A stretch of DNA of 64,000 nt from Flavobacterium ammonificans (GTDB lineage Bacteria; Bacteroidota; Bacteroidia; Flavobacteriales; Flavobacteriaceae). The position numbers and the translations under genes were made by a program. The notes below the pieces were generated by a model. The model did no database searches and had not been told where the DNA came from. It saw only the letters and a list, made by a program, of their open reading frames with translations. Positions 1 to 8,029 of this stretch are shown here, in pieces. The stretch is from positions 310,001 to 374,000 of the forward strand of contig NZ_AP025185.1 in assembly GCF_020886115.1 (NCBI RefSeq), in the 5' to 3' direction. Position 1 is the first letter of the stretch. Each line of letters begins with the position of its first letter.

Positions 1-1763
1 TCAAAAATAAAATCACGCACCAAATCACTTTTATCGGTAAAATAATCTTCTCTTTTTTGTCTCAAATAACGAAAACTGGTACGAGGAGAAATTCTCCACT
101 TGGCTATATTAAAATGATAATTACCAGAAACAAAAATAGATTGCTGTTCATAATTGAATCTGTTTTCACTTTTAATATCATTGCCAGAAAAAACAGAATT
201 AAAAGGATTTTCTTCTAAAATGGTACCAATATTGAACTCGTATTTATTTTTGTTTACAGCACCTAATAATTTTAAATAACCCTCCACATAGTTTTTTCTG
301 AAAGCGCTCTTTTGCGTATCTATACCATTTACTGAGTTAAGAATTGACGATAAAATAACGAGTTCTTGCGGTCGATAATTGGTAGACTGAAAGAATGACC
401 CTTGAATGGCTTTGTTTTCATTAAACCTGTTTGTGAATAACACGCGCTGTGTAAATAACATATCCTTTGACCTTAAATTAGAATCAAAAACATCTAAACC
501 ATTTCTGAGAGTGCTGATTGGCGTGACTAAACCTTCCTCTTTAATTCGAGATGAATATTGTAGTAGAGAATTTTTAGAGATACTGTATTTAATTTCTATA
601 TCACCTCTAAACTGCTCTGGTTTTTTAGTAAAGGAAGTGTAATCTAATGTAACAAAAGATTGATTATAAATTTGAAATTGATTTTCAACTAATTCATTTC
701 TGAGTATTCGATCCTTAACATAATAACCATTAGTTTTAACTATTAATCGATTCCCAATTTTAAAAATGCTATTAAAATTACTAAAAAACTGTTTATTACT
801 ATTCGTTCGCTCATTTCCCAGCGCACTAGTGAACAAATTTTCAGGTATTATTTTCGATGCACTAAATTCTCGCTCTTTTAATTCTTCAGGATTCAAGTTA
901 AATCCTGAATAATCGAATGGCGACATGTTTTTGCCTATATTATTGTAATTTACCGTACCAAATGATTTTAAATTTTTAGTAATTCCTAAAAGTGTAGCAC
1001 TGTCATCGTGGGCAACCTTTCCATTGTCAAAAAAACCTGCTCCAATGGTCGCATCACCAGAAAAATCTAAGCGTCCCTTTTTTAAGATCAAATTTAAAGA
1101 AACCTTATCGTTTTGTTCTATTCCTTTGAGCAAAGGATTTTCAGTATAATGATCAACGGCTTGCACTTGTTCAACCATATCTACATTAATATTTTTAGTA
1201 CCTACTGTATAATTTTGTCCAAACAAATTATCACCTTCTAGTGTAACAGTCTCTATTGCTTTTCCGTTATATTTTATTTTACCGGAATTAGCCTCTACAG
1301 TTATACCGGGCAACTTTTTTAGTATATCATTAATTTTTCTTTCATTTCCATCCCGATATGCTGATACATTATATTTTAGAGTATCCTCAGCTATTTCAAA
1401 TGCTTTTTTTTTAGCAAAAACGACAACTTCTTTAAGTTTTACTTTTTGCTGGTTCTCTACTATGAATTCTAAACTATAAGTCTTGAGAGATTCGGGATTT
1501 TCAATTATTTGAATAGGAATTACATAACCATTTACTCTTACCTCGACCACCAAATTGGCATATTTTTTTTTTAAAACTATAGTAAAAAGACCTTTTTTCA
1601 CGGTGGTAAATTCCTTAACAACAGCAGTATTTGACGCCTCTTTAAACAATACATTTGCTGTATTCACGAGGTTTTGATTAAGATCAAAAACACGTCCATT
1701 TATCGTTTGACTTGAAACATTAAAACTAAATGATAACAGTACCAAAAAATTTAGTAATCTCAT
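1..1763 (-). CDS. TonB-receptor-like outer membrane barrel protein (C-terminus beyond window)
   Basis: The reading frame runs open from the ATG at 1763 to the window edge, giving about 587 residues without a stop. It starts with a Sec signal peptide (about residues 1-19, ending FNVSSQ). A carboxypeptidase-regulatory-like beta domain follows (about 20-105), then a plug-type segment with KKLPGITVE near residue 150 and the downstream motif LEGDNLFG. The rest is alternating aromatic/polar sequence typical of an outer membrane beta-barrel. This matches Bacteroidota TonB-receptor-like proteins that pair with GLPGLI-family genes. The gene lies 12 nt after the GLPGLI gene on the same strand, so the two are probably co-transcribed. 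The substrate cannot be read from sequence. The C-terminal strands are missing only because the window ends. Confidence 0.85.
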   Translation of the reverse strand, partial: MRLLNFLVLLSFSFNVSSQTINGRVFDLNQNLVNTANVLFKEASNTAVVKEFTTVKKGLFTIVLKKKYANLVVEVRVNGYVIPIQIIENPESLKTYSLEFIVENQQKVKLKEVVVFAKKKAFEIAEDTLKYNVSAYRDGNERKINDILKKLPGITVEANSGKIKYNGKAIETVTLEGDNLFGQNYTVGTKNINVDMVEQVQAVDHYTENPLLKGIEQNDKVSLNLILKKGRLDFSGDATIGAGFFDNGKVAHDDSATLLGITKNLKSFGTVNYNNIGKNMSPFDYSGFNLNPEELKEREFSASKIIPENLFTSALGNERTNSNKQFFSNFNSIFKIGNRLIVKTNGYYVKDRILRNELVENQFQIYNQSFVTLDYTSFTKKPEQFRGDIEIKYSISKNSLLQYSSRIKEEGLVTPISTLRNGLDVFDSNLRSKDMLFTQRVLFTNRFNENKAIQGSFFQSTNYRPQELVILSSILNSVNGIDTQKSAFRKNYVEGYLKLLGAVNKNKYEFNIGTILEENPFNSVFSGNDIKSENRFNYEQQSIFVSGNYHFNIAKWRISPRTSFRYLRQKREDYFTDKSDLVRDFIF

Positions 1764-1775
1764 TTATACAAATGA

Positions 1776-2600
1776 TTAATTGCTTCCGTTCCCAATTTTT
1801 TTCAGCACCTTATCTGCTTGATAATCTTTATCATCTTCTTCAATGTAACGTTCTATGCCCATCCTAGGAGTAACTATGTTTAATTTGTCTCCCTCTTTTG
1901 TGACATATTTACTGGCTGCAATAGCTTTTTCTTTGTAAAGAGTTTTAAATTCAGACCACGTTAAAGCTTTGTCTTCAAGAAATGGGTTATCCGGTACTGC
2001 AAAGTCAGGTTTCTGATTTTTTGCAACAATCGCTACAGCAGTCCAATTTACGTATTCATCAAGTGAATTTACTTCTAAAATAGCCCCTGGTAAACCATCA
2101 AATTTCCAAGGACCAGAAACTGGTAAAGCAGTTGTAAACCATGCTTCATAAATACGACCTCTAAAGGTTGTTTTAGCCGCCTGACAAGTGTAACCTAGAA
2201 TTGTTTTTGTTTCTTCTTTTATATCCCAATCAAAAATAGTTAAGGAATCTTTTTGAACAAAAAATCGAAAATTAATATCTCTTTTCAAAAACATTTCATT
2301 TTTAACATAATTCTTGAACAATGTTGAAAGATTGTTTCCCTTTGGCATCCAAGTGGCTATATTACTATCAGTAATTGACTTATTCAGAACTACTGATTTA
2401 CTTTCCTCTTTATCAAAAACAGATATACCGTAATCGGGAAGCAGAAATAAGTCATAAGCTCCTTTAAAGGTAACATTTCTGGCTTCATTGCCCCGCACGA
2501 CGTAATTGTATTTTATATTTACTACAAAAACAGAATCTTTTTGTGACCAAGTGACAACACTAAAAAAAAAGAGTAAACCCGTGATAAATATTTTTTTCAT
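1776..2600 (-). CDS. GLPGLI family secreted protein
   Basis: The product has 274 residues with a signal peptide (about residues 1-19, ending VVTWSQ). The family hallmark appears as GPWKFDGLPGAILEV around residues 163-177, here GLPGAI rather than GLPGLI. It is preceded by the usual GYTCQAAKTTFRGR block near 136-149. GLPGLI proteins are exported Bacteroidota proteins of unknown function, often encoded beside TonB-receptor-like barrels, as here. A hairpin at 2620-2642 lies between this gene and the upstream small secreted protein gene. The assignment to the family is firm; the function is unknown. Confidence 0.9.
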   Translation of the reverse strand: MKKIFITGLLFFFSVVTWSQKDSVFVVNIKYNYVVRGNEARNVTFKGAYDLFLLPDYGISVFDKEESKSVVLNKSITDSNIATWMPKGNNLSTLFKNYVKNEMFLKRDINFRFFVQKDSLTIFDWDIKEETKTILGYTCQAAKTTFRGRIYEAWFTTALPVSGPWKFDGLPGAILEVNSLDEYVNWTAVAIVAKNQKPDFAVPDNPFLEDKALTWSEFKTLYKEKAIAASKYVTKEGDKLNIVTPRMGIERYIEEDDKDYQADKVLKKIGNGSN

Positions 2601-2619
2601 GTTTCATCATTTAAGTTAA

Positions 2620-2642
2620 ATAGAGGCTATTAAAGCCTCTAT
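2620..2642 (-). terminator. Hairpin between the small secreted protein and GLPGLI genes
   Basis: A 9-bp perfect inverted repeat (ATAGAGGCT / AGCCTCTAT) surrounds a 5-nt loop. On the minus strand it is followed by a weak T-containing tract. It could be a partial terminator that lowers transcription into the GLPGLI gene, or a stabilising 3' end for the upstream mRNA. Confidence 0.45.
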
Positions 2643-2661
2643 ATCAATCTTGAATTCATAG

Positions 2662-2979
2662 CTAACTTGCCTCAGCAATGTATGTGTCGGCTTTCTTTTT
2701 TGCCTTAACTAAACAATCGGTCGTTGCTGTTACACAATCACTAGCAGTAGCAGACGAAAATAAGGTTGTTCTAAGTTCGCCATTATAATAAATCTCTGCG
2801 TAACAACTAACGGAACAAATATCTTCATTGCTTTCCGATGACATCAAAGTTTCCAATTTTATTTTGAAGGTAGTCCCGTTTTCCTGAACTGAAACTAAAT
2901 AAACTTGATCCTCCGCTGTTCTTGCAAAAGATATTGACGAAATCAAGAAGAAAACAATTAGAAATAATTTATTTTTCAT
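2662..2979 (-). CDS. Small secreted protein with two Cys pairs
   Basis: I do not recognise a family. The 105-residue product has a clear signal peptide (about 1-20, cleavage after SISFA). The mature part holds four cysteines in two close pairs (CSVSC and CVTATTDC), suggesting disulfides in an exported domain. The C-terminus is Lys/Ala-rich and helical. It lies directly upstream of the GLPGLI and barrel genes on the same strand, so it may belong to the same envelope unit. The minus-strand sequence contains a near-consensus -7 element (TGTATTTG, 3017-3024) about 40 nt before the start. Confidence 0.7.
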   Translation of the reverse strand: MKNKLFLIVFFLISSISFARTAEDQVYLVSVQENGTTFKIKLETLMSSESNEDICSVSCYAEIYYNGELRTTLFSSATASDCVTATTDCLVKAKKKADTYIAEAS

Positions 2980-3445
2980 TTTACTTTAAATTTTAATGTT
3001 AATAATAATTTTTGTGCAAATACACATTTAGACGAAAATTTACATGCATTTTTTTTGATTTACTCTGCCCTATTAACTTCTGTTCCTTCAGTAAACATCT
3101 TTGCAAGGCTAGCTTTTTATATTCGCGACTATATTTCAGCTAATGTTTTTAAAAGACTTTCTGCTAACTTAGAAAACAATTTTATTAATTGTTTGGATAT
3201 ACAATAACGAGAGAAAAAAAACAATAAAATGATTTATCTTACAAATTAACAAAAATTTAACACGCTAAACGCTTTAACTTTTAGAGTAAAAAACCTGTTA
3301 AACAAGCAATTATACAAATCTACTTTCTTACAAGACAAAATGACTAGTCCTAATAAATCTGTATCGCTTTTTTAGGACTAGTCATGTGTAAATGTTTCTT
3401 TAATTCCGCACAATAATACAACCATCTGTAAATGAAAGATAAATC
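2980..3445. other. Intergenic stretch, 466 nt
   Basis: No plausible coding sequence is visible. The stretch is very AT-rich. It holds the probable promoter of the small secreted protein gene near 3017-3050 and one strong inverted repeat at 3340-3385. The remainder shows no structure I can support. Confidence 0.6.
3340..3385. terminator. 14-bp inverted repeat, probable terminator of the 72-residue gene
   Basis: A perfect 14-bp inverted repeat (ATGACTAGTCCTAA / TTAGGACTAGTCAT) encloses an 18-nt spacer. On the minus strand it is followed by TTTTG. It lies about 60 nt downstream of the minus-strand membrane protein gene. The loop is long for an intrinsic terminator, so an operator-type palindrome pair is an alternative. 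Confidence 0.4.
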
Positions 3446-3664
3446 TTAGTTTGAATTTGTATTGTTAGCTAAATTTTTATCTTTTGTTGAAAATTTAAAT
3501 AACCAAAATACAATCACACCTAGTGGCTGTAAAAAAATAATTAACAAAGCTAGAATTAACCTATTTTTCGAAGATACTATATTCGTCTGTATCAACTTTA
3601 ACAAAGAGTAAATTAATATAATACAGTATGTACCAAAAATACTAATGTAAAAAAACTCAATCAT
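3446..3664 (-). CDS. Small two-helix membrane protein, PLDc_N-like
   Basis: The 72-residue protein has two predicted transmembrane helices (about 4-24 and 35-55). The second contains FLQPLGVIVFWLF, resembling the short phospholipase-D-nuclease N-terminal (PLDc_N) membrane domain found in many small bacterial proteins. The tail is polar and Lys/Asn-rich. Function is unknown. It appears to be a single-gene unit with a terminator-like repeat downstream. Confidence 0.6.
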   Translation of the reverse strand: MIEFFYISIFGTYCIILIYSLLKLIQTNIVSSKNRLILALLIIFLQPLGVIVFWLFKFSTKDKNLANNTNSN

Positions 3665-3717
3665 AATTTAATTGTATAAATTTGTTAATTCACAACATTT
3701 TAGAGTTTTCGAAATAT

Positions 3718-3742
3718 CCCGAAGCTTCGCGACGGAATGACA
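3718..3742. repeat. REP-like intergenic word with GAAGCTTC palindrome
   Basis: The segment contains CCCGAAGCTTCGCGACGGAA followed by TGACA. It resembles words ending in GGAATGACA that also occur elsewhere here (56522-56592). It lies between two genes transcribed from the same strand. It is probably one member of a dispersed short-repeat family. Confidence 0.4.
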
Positions 3743-3772
3743 AAATTCAAACTTTTTAGAGAGACACCTTTT

Positions 3773-4801
3773 TTATACTCTTGCAGTAGTCTCCCGTTCT
3801 TTTAAAACGGTTTTAATGACTTTCGTTTCATAAGGTGGTTCTTCTTCCGAATCGTCTTCTAAACGTTTAATCAATAATTTAGCCGCTTCTTCACCAATTT
3901 CTATTCCGTGTTGACTTACCGTAGTTAAACTTGGCGAAAGCCTTCTTGAAGCTAAAATACCATCGGCAAATCCAATAATACAAAGCTCTTCGGGGATTTT
4001 ATAGCCTTTTTTCAATCCCATTTTTAAAGCCGCAACTGAATCGTTCTCTTCCAAAGCGAAGATGCCATCAATTTTATTATTGGCAAAAACCGTCTCCATA
4101 CGTACTTTCAAATCCTCTTCTGAGTCAGTTCTAATAATAAGGTTATTGTTAACCGGAATTTTATTTTTTTCTAACGCTTTTAAATACCCTTCAAAACGTA
4201 ATTTTCCAACGCTTAAATTATCAACTGATGAAAGTAAAACAATGTTTTTACATCCTAAATCAATTAAACGTTGAGTAGAATCAAGCGCCGAATCAAAATC
4301 GTCAACTACCACTTTATCACAATCTATACCCTCGGCAATTCTATCAAACATAACTATAGGAGTACCGTCATTGATGATGTCTCTAAAATGTCCGTATTCA
4401 TTTTGTTTTTGAGCTTCTTCAGAAACCGACAAAATAAATCCATCAATAGTTCCGTTACTCAACATCTCTAAAGTATGTGCTTCTTTTTCCAAAGACTCAT
4501 TAGAAATACACATAATAACATTGTAGCCTTTTTCGTCAGCCACTTTTTCAATTCCACTAAAAACTTTTGCAAAAAAAGAATTCAAAATGTTTGGAATAAT
4601 AACGCCAATTGTTTTTGTTTTTCTATTCTTTAAATTTAAACCAATAACGTTTGGCTTATAATTTTTAAGTTTAGCGTATTCTTTTATTTTGATTTTAGTT
4701 TGCTCGCTAATTTCTGGGCTATCATTCAGCGCCTTAGAAACTGTAGAAACAGAAACATTAAGTTCTTTGGCGATTTGTTTTAGTGTTGCTTTAGCTTTCA
4801 T
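3773..4801 (-). CDS. LacI/GalR family transcriptional regulator
   Basis: The 342-residue protein opens with a classic LacI helix-turn-helix (TLKQIAKELNVSVSTVSKAL, residues 6-25) and hinge. A periplasmic-binding-protein-like ligand domain follows from about residue 60 (TIGVIIPNILNSFFAKVFSG) to the end. Length is normal for the family. Such regulators usually respond to a sugar or sugar phosphate. No carbohydrate genes lie nearby, so its targets are presumably elsewhere and the effector cannot be inferred. It is monocistronic and divergent from rplM. Confidence 0.93.
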   Translation of the reverse strand: MKAKATLKQIAKELNVSVSTVSKALNDSPEISEQTKIKIKEYAKLKNYKPNVIGLNLKNRKTKTIGVIIPNILNSFFAKVFSGIEKVADEKGYNVIMCISNESLEKEAHTLEMLSNGTIDGFILSVSEEAQKQNEYGHFRDIINDGTPIVMFDRIAEGIDCDKVVVDDFDSALDSTQRLIDLGCKNIVLLSSVDNLSVGKLRFEGYLKALEKNKIPVNNNLIIRTDSEEDLKVRMETVFANNKIDGIFALEENDSVAALKMGLKKGYKIPEELCIIGFADGILASRRLSPSLTTVSQHGIEIGEEAAKLLIKRLEDDSEEEPPYETKVIKTVLKERETTARV

Positions 4802-5027
4802 ATGTGGAGTTTAAAATGCTAAAATAAGAAAAAAATTGGTTGAATGACGCGATTTGGCTAATGACCAAAAGATTATAATTCGAAAAAGTACTGAGAAATC
4901 AATACTTTTTGAAATACCAAAGCCAATTTCAACAAAAAAGAAGCTCAAAAAAATTCAAAACTTAAAGAAGCCTAAAAACAAATCCTTTAACTACTGATAA
5001 TCAGAACCAAATAATATTTTAGGACTA

Positions 5028-5058
5028 TTTGTATTTCAGAAAAATAATTGTACTTTTG
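5028..5058 (+). promoter_or_regulatory. rplM-rpsI promoter, Bacteroidota type
   Basis: TTTG at 5028-5031, a 19-nt spacer and TACTTTTG at 5051-5058 match the Bacteroidota primary sigma consensus (TTTG, about 19 nt, TAnnTTTG) exactly. The inferred transcription start lies near 5064. Confidence 0.8.
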
Positions 5059-5060
5059 CA

Positions 5061-5076
5061 TCCCCTTTATTGGGGA
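5061..5076 (+). promoter_or_regulatory. Small stem-loop in the rplM leader
   Basis: TCCCC-TTTATT-GGGGA forms a GC-rich 5-bp hairpin at or just before the expected transcript 5' end, in otherwise AT-rich sequence. It could be part of an autoregulatory ribosomal-protein leader or a 5'-end stabiliser. Without an alignment this is only a candidate. Confidence 0.4.
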
Positions 5077-5103
5077 TGGAATGTTTAATTAAAAATAAAA
5101 ATT

Positions 5104-5559
5104 GTGAACACATTAAGCTACAAGACAATTTCAGCTAACAAAGCCACTGTATCAAAAGAGTGGATTGTTGTTGATGCTGATGGTCATAACTTAGGTCGTC
5201 TTGCTTCAAAAGTCGCTATGATTTTGAGAGGTAAATACAAGCCAAGTTATACACCGCACGTGGACTGTGGAGATAACGTAATCGTTATTAACGCAGAGAA
5301 AATCAACCTTACAGGTAACAAATTGGATGAGAAAACATACATCCGTCACACTGGTTACCCTGGAGGACAAAGAACTTTGACTGCAAAAGTATTGCAATCA
5401 AAAAACCCAGCTTTATTAGTAGAAAAAGCTGTAAAAGGAATGTTACCTAAAAACAAATTAGGAGCTGAACTTTTTAGAAATTTAAATGTTGTTGTAGGTT
5501 CTGAGCACAAACAAGGCGCTCAAAAACCGAAAACTGTTAACCTAAACGATCTTAAGTAA
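5104..5559 (+). CDS. rplM: Ribosomal protein uL13
   Basis: The 151-residue product is the large-subunit protein L13. It carries the conserved WIVVDADGHNLGRLASKVA segment near residues 21-39 and the GDNVIVINAEKI block. Translation starts with GTG; the N-terminus MNTLSYKTISANKATV is typical for flavobacterial L13, and no ATG in frame upstream is closer to the promoter. The stop overlaps the rpsI start by one nucleotide, so L13 and S9 are translationally coupled as in most bacteria. Confidence 0.97.
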   Translation: MNTLSYKTISANKATVSKEWIVVDADGHNLGRLASKVAMILRGKYKPSYTPHVDCGDNVIVINAEKINLTGNKLDEKTYIRHTGYPGGQRTLTAKVLQSKNPALLVEKAVKGMLPKNKLGAELFRNLNVVVGSEHKQGAQKPKTVNLNDLK

Positions 5560-5945
5560 TGGGAGTTATTCACAAAATCGGTAGAAGAAAAACCGCTGTT
5601 GCACGTGTTTATGTTTCGGAAGGAACAGGAGTAATCACTGTAAACAAAAAAGAATTCGCAACTTACTTTCCAACTGCTACTTTACAGTACAAAGTGTTAC
5701 AACCAATGTCAATGACAGAGAACGCTAACAATTTTGACGTAAAAGTAAATGTTTATGGAGGTGGTTCAACTGGTCAAGCAGAAGCTGTAAGAATGGCATT
5801 AGCACGTGTAATGTGTGAAGTAAATGCTGAAAACAGAGCTATCTTGAAACCAGAAGGTTTATTAACTAGAGACCCTAGAATGGTTGAACGTAAGAAATTC
5901 GGTCAGAAGAAAGCTCGTAAGAGATTCCAATTCTCTAAACGTTAA
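5559..5945 (+). CDS. rpsI: Ribosomal protein uS9
   Basis: The 128-residue small-subunit protein S9 shows GRRKTAVARVYV at the N-terminus. It ends with the invariant basic tail KKARKRFQFSKR, which reaches the P-site tRNA in known ribosome structures. It follows rplM with a 1-nt overlap (TAATG). A 10-bp hairpin immediately follows the gene (5953-5977). Confidence 0.98.
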   Translation: MGVIHKIGRRKTAVARVYVSEGTGVITVNKKEFATYFPTATLQYKVLQPMSMTENANNFDVKVNVYGGGSTGQAEAVRMALARVMCEVNAENRAILKPEGLLTRDPRMVERKKFGQKKARKRFQFSKR

Positions 5946-5952
5946 TATTACC

Positions 5953-5977
5953 TGTCTTGTTCAAATGGAACAAGACA
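5953..5977 (+). terminator. Hairpin after rpsI
   Basis: TGTCTTGTTC and GAACAAGACA pair perfectly over 10 bp around a 5-nt loop, starting 7 nt after the rpsI stop. No U tract follows, so it may act as an mRNA 3' end or processing site rather than a strong intrinsic terminator. Confidence 0.5.
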
Positions 5978-6020
5978 TCGTTCATTTATTATTGAATTTA
6001 AAAACACAGTTATTGTTGCT

Positions 6021-6034
6021 CCTACCGAGGTAGG
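6021..6034 (+). promoter_or_regulatory. Compact GC-rich hairpin upstream of rpsB
   Basis: CCTACCGAGGTAGG folds into a 5-bp stem with a CGAG loop about 150 nt before the rpsB start, in very AT-rich sequence. It is a candidate element of a ribosomal-protein S2 leader. No conserved model could be checked here. Confidence 0.3.
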
Positions 6035-6084
6035 GAATAGTTTAGCATCTAAATGATTTTATTGATTACTAGATTATTAGAAAG

Positions 6085-6148
6085 CAAGATTGAAAGATTG
6101 AAAAATCTAAAAATCCAAAAAATCTAAAAATCCAAAAATCTAAAAAAA
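6085..6148 (+). repeat. Low-complexity AATCTAAAAATCC / GATTGAAA repeats
   Basis: The segment repeats AATCTAAAAATCC three times with small changes, preceded by two GATTGAAA words. It lies in the leader of rpsB. Related words flank tsf (6989-7080) and rng (38100-38310). The period is irregular and short, unlike a CRISPR array. Confidence 0.6.
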
Positions 6149-6185
6149 ACATTGCTAATCAACAGAACGTAAACTAGTACAAAAA

Positions 6186-6980
6186 ATGGCAAACAAAGTT
6201 GAAGTAAAAGAATTACTAGAAGCAGGTGTTCACTTCGGACACATGACTAGAAAATGGGATCCAAACATGGCTCCTTACATTTATATGGAACGTAATGGAA
6301 TCCACATTATCAATCTATATAAAACAGCAGCAAAAATCGAAGAAGCTAATGAAGCTTTGAAAAAAATCGCTGCATCAGGTAGAAAAATCTTATTCGTTGC
6401 TACCAAAAAACAAGCAAAAGATATCGTAGCTGAGAAAGCTAAAGCTGCAAACATGCCTTACATCACTGAAAGATGGCCAGGTGGAATGTTGACTAACTTC
6501 GTAACTATCCGTAAAGCTGTAAAAAAAATGGCTACTATTGATAAAATGAAGAAAGACGGAACATTCATGACTCTTTCTAAAAAAGAGCGTTTGCAAGTAG
6601 ATCGTCTTCGTGCTAAATTAGAGAAAAACTTAGGTTCTATCGCTGACATGTCTAGACTACCTGCAGCCTTGTTCGTAGTTGATATCAAAGCAGAACACAT
6701 CGCAATAAAAGAAGCTCAAAAATTAAACATTCCAGTTTTCGCAATGGTGGATACAAATTCAGACCCAAGAGAGGTTGATTACGTAATCCCTGCAAATGAT
6801 GATGCTTCTAAATCAATCGATAAAATTTTAACTTTAGTTACTGCAGCTGTTGTTGAAGGTCTTTCTGATAGAGGATCTGAAAAAGACGCTGAAGAAGTTG
6901 CTGCTCCTGCTGCTGAAGTAGAAGCTGCTGTTGAAGTAGAAGCTGCTCCTGCTGCTGAAGCTCCAGCAACTGAAGAATAA
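6186..6980 (+). CDS. rpsB: Ribosomal protein uS2
   Basis: The 264-residue small-subunit protein S2 has the conserved LLEAGVHFGHMTRKWDPNMAPYI start and the RLPAALFVVDIKAEHIAIKEA region. The last 40 residues form an Ala/Glu/Val-rich acidic extension (repeats of AAPAAEVEAAVEVEAA), a common flavobacterial feature absent from E. coli S2. The gene precedes tsf, the usual bacterial order. A weak repeat-bearing leader and a small hairpin lie upstream. Confidence 0.97.
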   Translation: MANKVEVKELLEAGVHFGHMTRKWDPNMAPYIYMERNGIHIINLYKTAAKIEEANEALKKIAASGRKILFVATKKQAKDIVAEKAKAANMPYITERWPGGMLTNFVTIRKAVKKMATIDKMKKDGTFMTLSKKERLQVDRLRAKLEKNLGSIADMSRLPAALFVVDIKAEHIAIKEAQKLNIPVFAMVDTNSDPREVDYVIPANDDASKSIDKILTLVTAAVVEGLSDRGSEKDAEEVAAPAAEVEAAVEVEAAPAAEAPATEE

Positions 6981-6988
6981 ATAAAACC

Positions 6989-7080
6989 ATTTAAAGATTG
7001 AAGGATTTAAAGATTACAAAATATTAATTATTACAATTGATACTTAGTCCTTAAATTTTTCAATCTTTTAATCTTTAAAT
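6989..7080 (+). repeat. Inverted AT-rich repeat in the rpsB-tsf spacer
   Basis: ATTTAAAGATT (6989-6999) is a perfect inverted copy of AATCTTTAAAT (7070-7080); the flanks add further partial pairing. The 11-bp arms enclose about 70 nt, so the whole spacer could fold into one long hairpin ending just before the tsf start. It may tune S2 versus EF-Ts expression, or be a mobile short-repeat family. Confidence 0.5.
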
Positions 7081-7090
7081 TTAAAAAATT

Positions 7091-7915
7091 ATGGCAACAA
7101 TTACTGCTGCAGACGTAAATAAATTAAGAACAATCACAGGTGCAGGTATGATGGACTGTAAAAAAGCCTTGGTTGAAGCTGACGGAGATTTTGATTTAGC
7201 TATCGAGAACTTACGTAAAAAAGGACAAAAAGTAGCAGCTAACCGTTCTGATAGAGAATCTACAGAAGGTGCTGTTATCGCTGTTGTAAACGACGCCAAA
7301 ACATCAGGTGTTGTTATCTCATTAAACTGTGAAACTGACTTCGTTGGTAAAAACGAATCTTTCGTGAAATTGGCACAAGAATTAGCTGCTTTAGCTTTGA
7401 ACTTTGATTCTAAAGAAGCATTCTTAGCAACTGATTTCCACGGAATCACTGTAGCTGACAAATTAATCGAGCAAACAGGAGTAATAGGAGAAAAAATTGA
7501 AATCAGTTCTTTCGAAAGATTAGAAGGAGCCTTCGTTGGTTCTTACATCCACGCTGGAAACAAAATCGCTACTTTAGTTTCATTATCTGCTAATGTTGCT
7601 GGAGCTGAAGAAGCTGCTAGAAACGTAGCTATGCAAGCTGCTGCTATGAACCCAATTGCTTTGAACGAAGCTGGTGTTGATGCTGCTGTTATTGAAAAAG
7701 AAATTGAAATCGCAAAAGAGCAATTGAGAGCTGAAGGAAAACCAGAAGCAATGTTGGAAAACATTTCTAAAGGAAAAATCCAACGTTTTTACAAAGACAA
7801 TACATTAGTAAACCAAGATTATATCAAAGATGGTGCTATGAATGTTGCTGCTTACGTAAAATCAGTAGATGCTAACTTGACTGTTACAGGATTTAAAAGA
7901 GCTGCTTTAGGATAA
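7091..7915 (+). CDS. tsf: Elongation factor Ts
   Basis: The 274-residue protein is EF-Ts, the guanine nucleotide exchange factor of EF-Tu. The N-terminal UBA-like module carries ADVNKLRTITGAGMMDCKKA at about residues 7-26. The core contains SLNCETDFVGKNESF, the signature with the TDF motif that contacts EF-Tu. Length is normal. It follows rpsB by 110 nt and is closed by a strong terminator. Confidence 0.98.
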   Translation: MATITAADVNKLRTITGAGMMDCKKALVEADGDFDLAIENLRKKGQKVAANRSDRESTEGAVIAVVNDAKTSGVVISLNCETDFVGKNESFVKLAQELAALALNFDSKEAFLATDFHGITVADKLIEQTGVIGEKIEISSFERLEGAFVGSYIHAGNKIATLVSLSANVAGAEEAARNVAMQAAAMNPIALNEAGVDAAVIEKEIEIAKEQLRAEGKPEAMLENISKGKIQRFYKDNTLVNQDYIKDGAMNVAAYVKSVDANLTVTGFKRAALG

Positions 7916-7944
7916 TCTAAAGTAGATTTTTATCTCCAATATAA

Positions 7945-7976
7945 AATCCCATTCCTAACGGAATGGGATTTTTTTG
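7945..7976 (+). terminator. Intrinsic terminator of tsf
   Basis: AATCCCATTCC pairs with GGAATGGGATT (11 bp) around a TAAC loop and is followed by a run of seven T residues. Confidence 0.9.
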
Positions 7977-8001
7977 TAGCAATAATTAAAAATAAAAATA
8001 G

Positions 8002-8009
8002 TAAGTTTG
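8002..8009 (+). promoter_or_regulatory. -7 element of the transporter-tag operon
   Basis: TAAGTTTG matches TAnnTTTG and lies 20 nt before the transporter ATG. No TTG is found at the standard -33 spacing, so only half of the promoter is supported. Confidence 0.5.
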
Positions 8010-8029
8010 AAATACTAAACACTGCACCA

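Larger units (their letters stand above)
4802..5103. other. Divergent intergenic region, lacI-type gene / rplM
   Basis: These 302 nt hold the rplM promoter and leader at the right end (5028-5076). The left 220 nt are AT-rich without open frames. I could not identify a convincing -7 element for the regulator gene. Confidence 0.6.

Noticed and set aside
6011..6018. TATTGTTG as an rpsB promoter
   Set aside because: It deviates from TAnnTTTG and the nearest TTG is only 16 nt upstream, outside the spacing seen at the good promoters here.
6085..6148. Possible CRISPR-like tandem repeats before rpsB
   Set aside because: The units are 13-16 nt, AT-only, contiguous and irregular, with no unique spacers and no cas genes in the window.
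7081..7783. Long reading frames antisense to tsf
   Set aside because: They mirror the codon usage of EF-Ts on the opposite strand, lack promoters, and have no recognisable domain.
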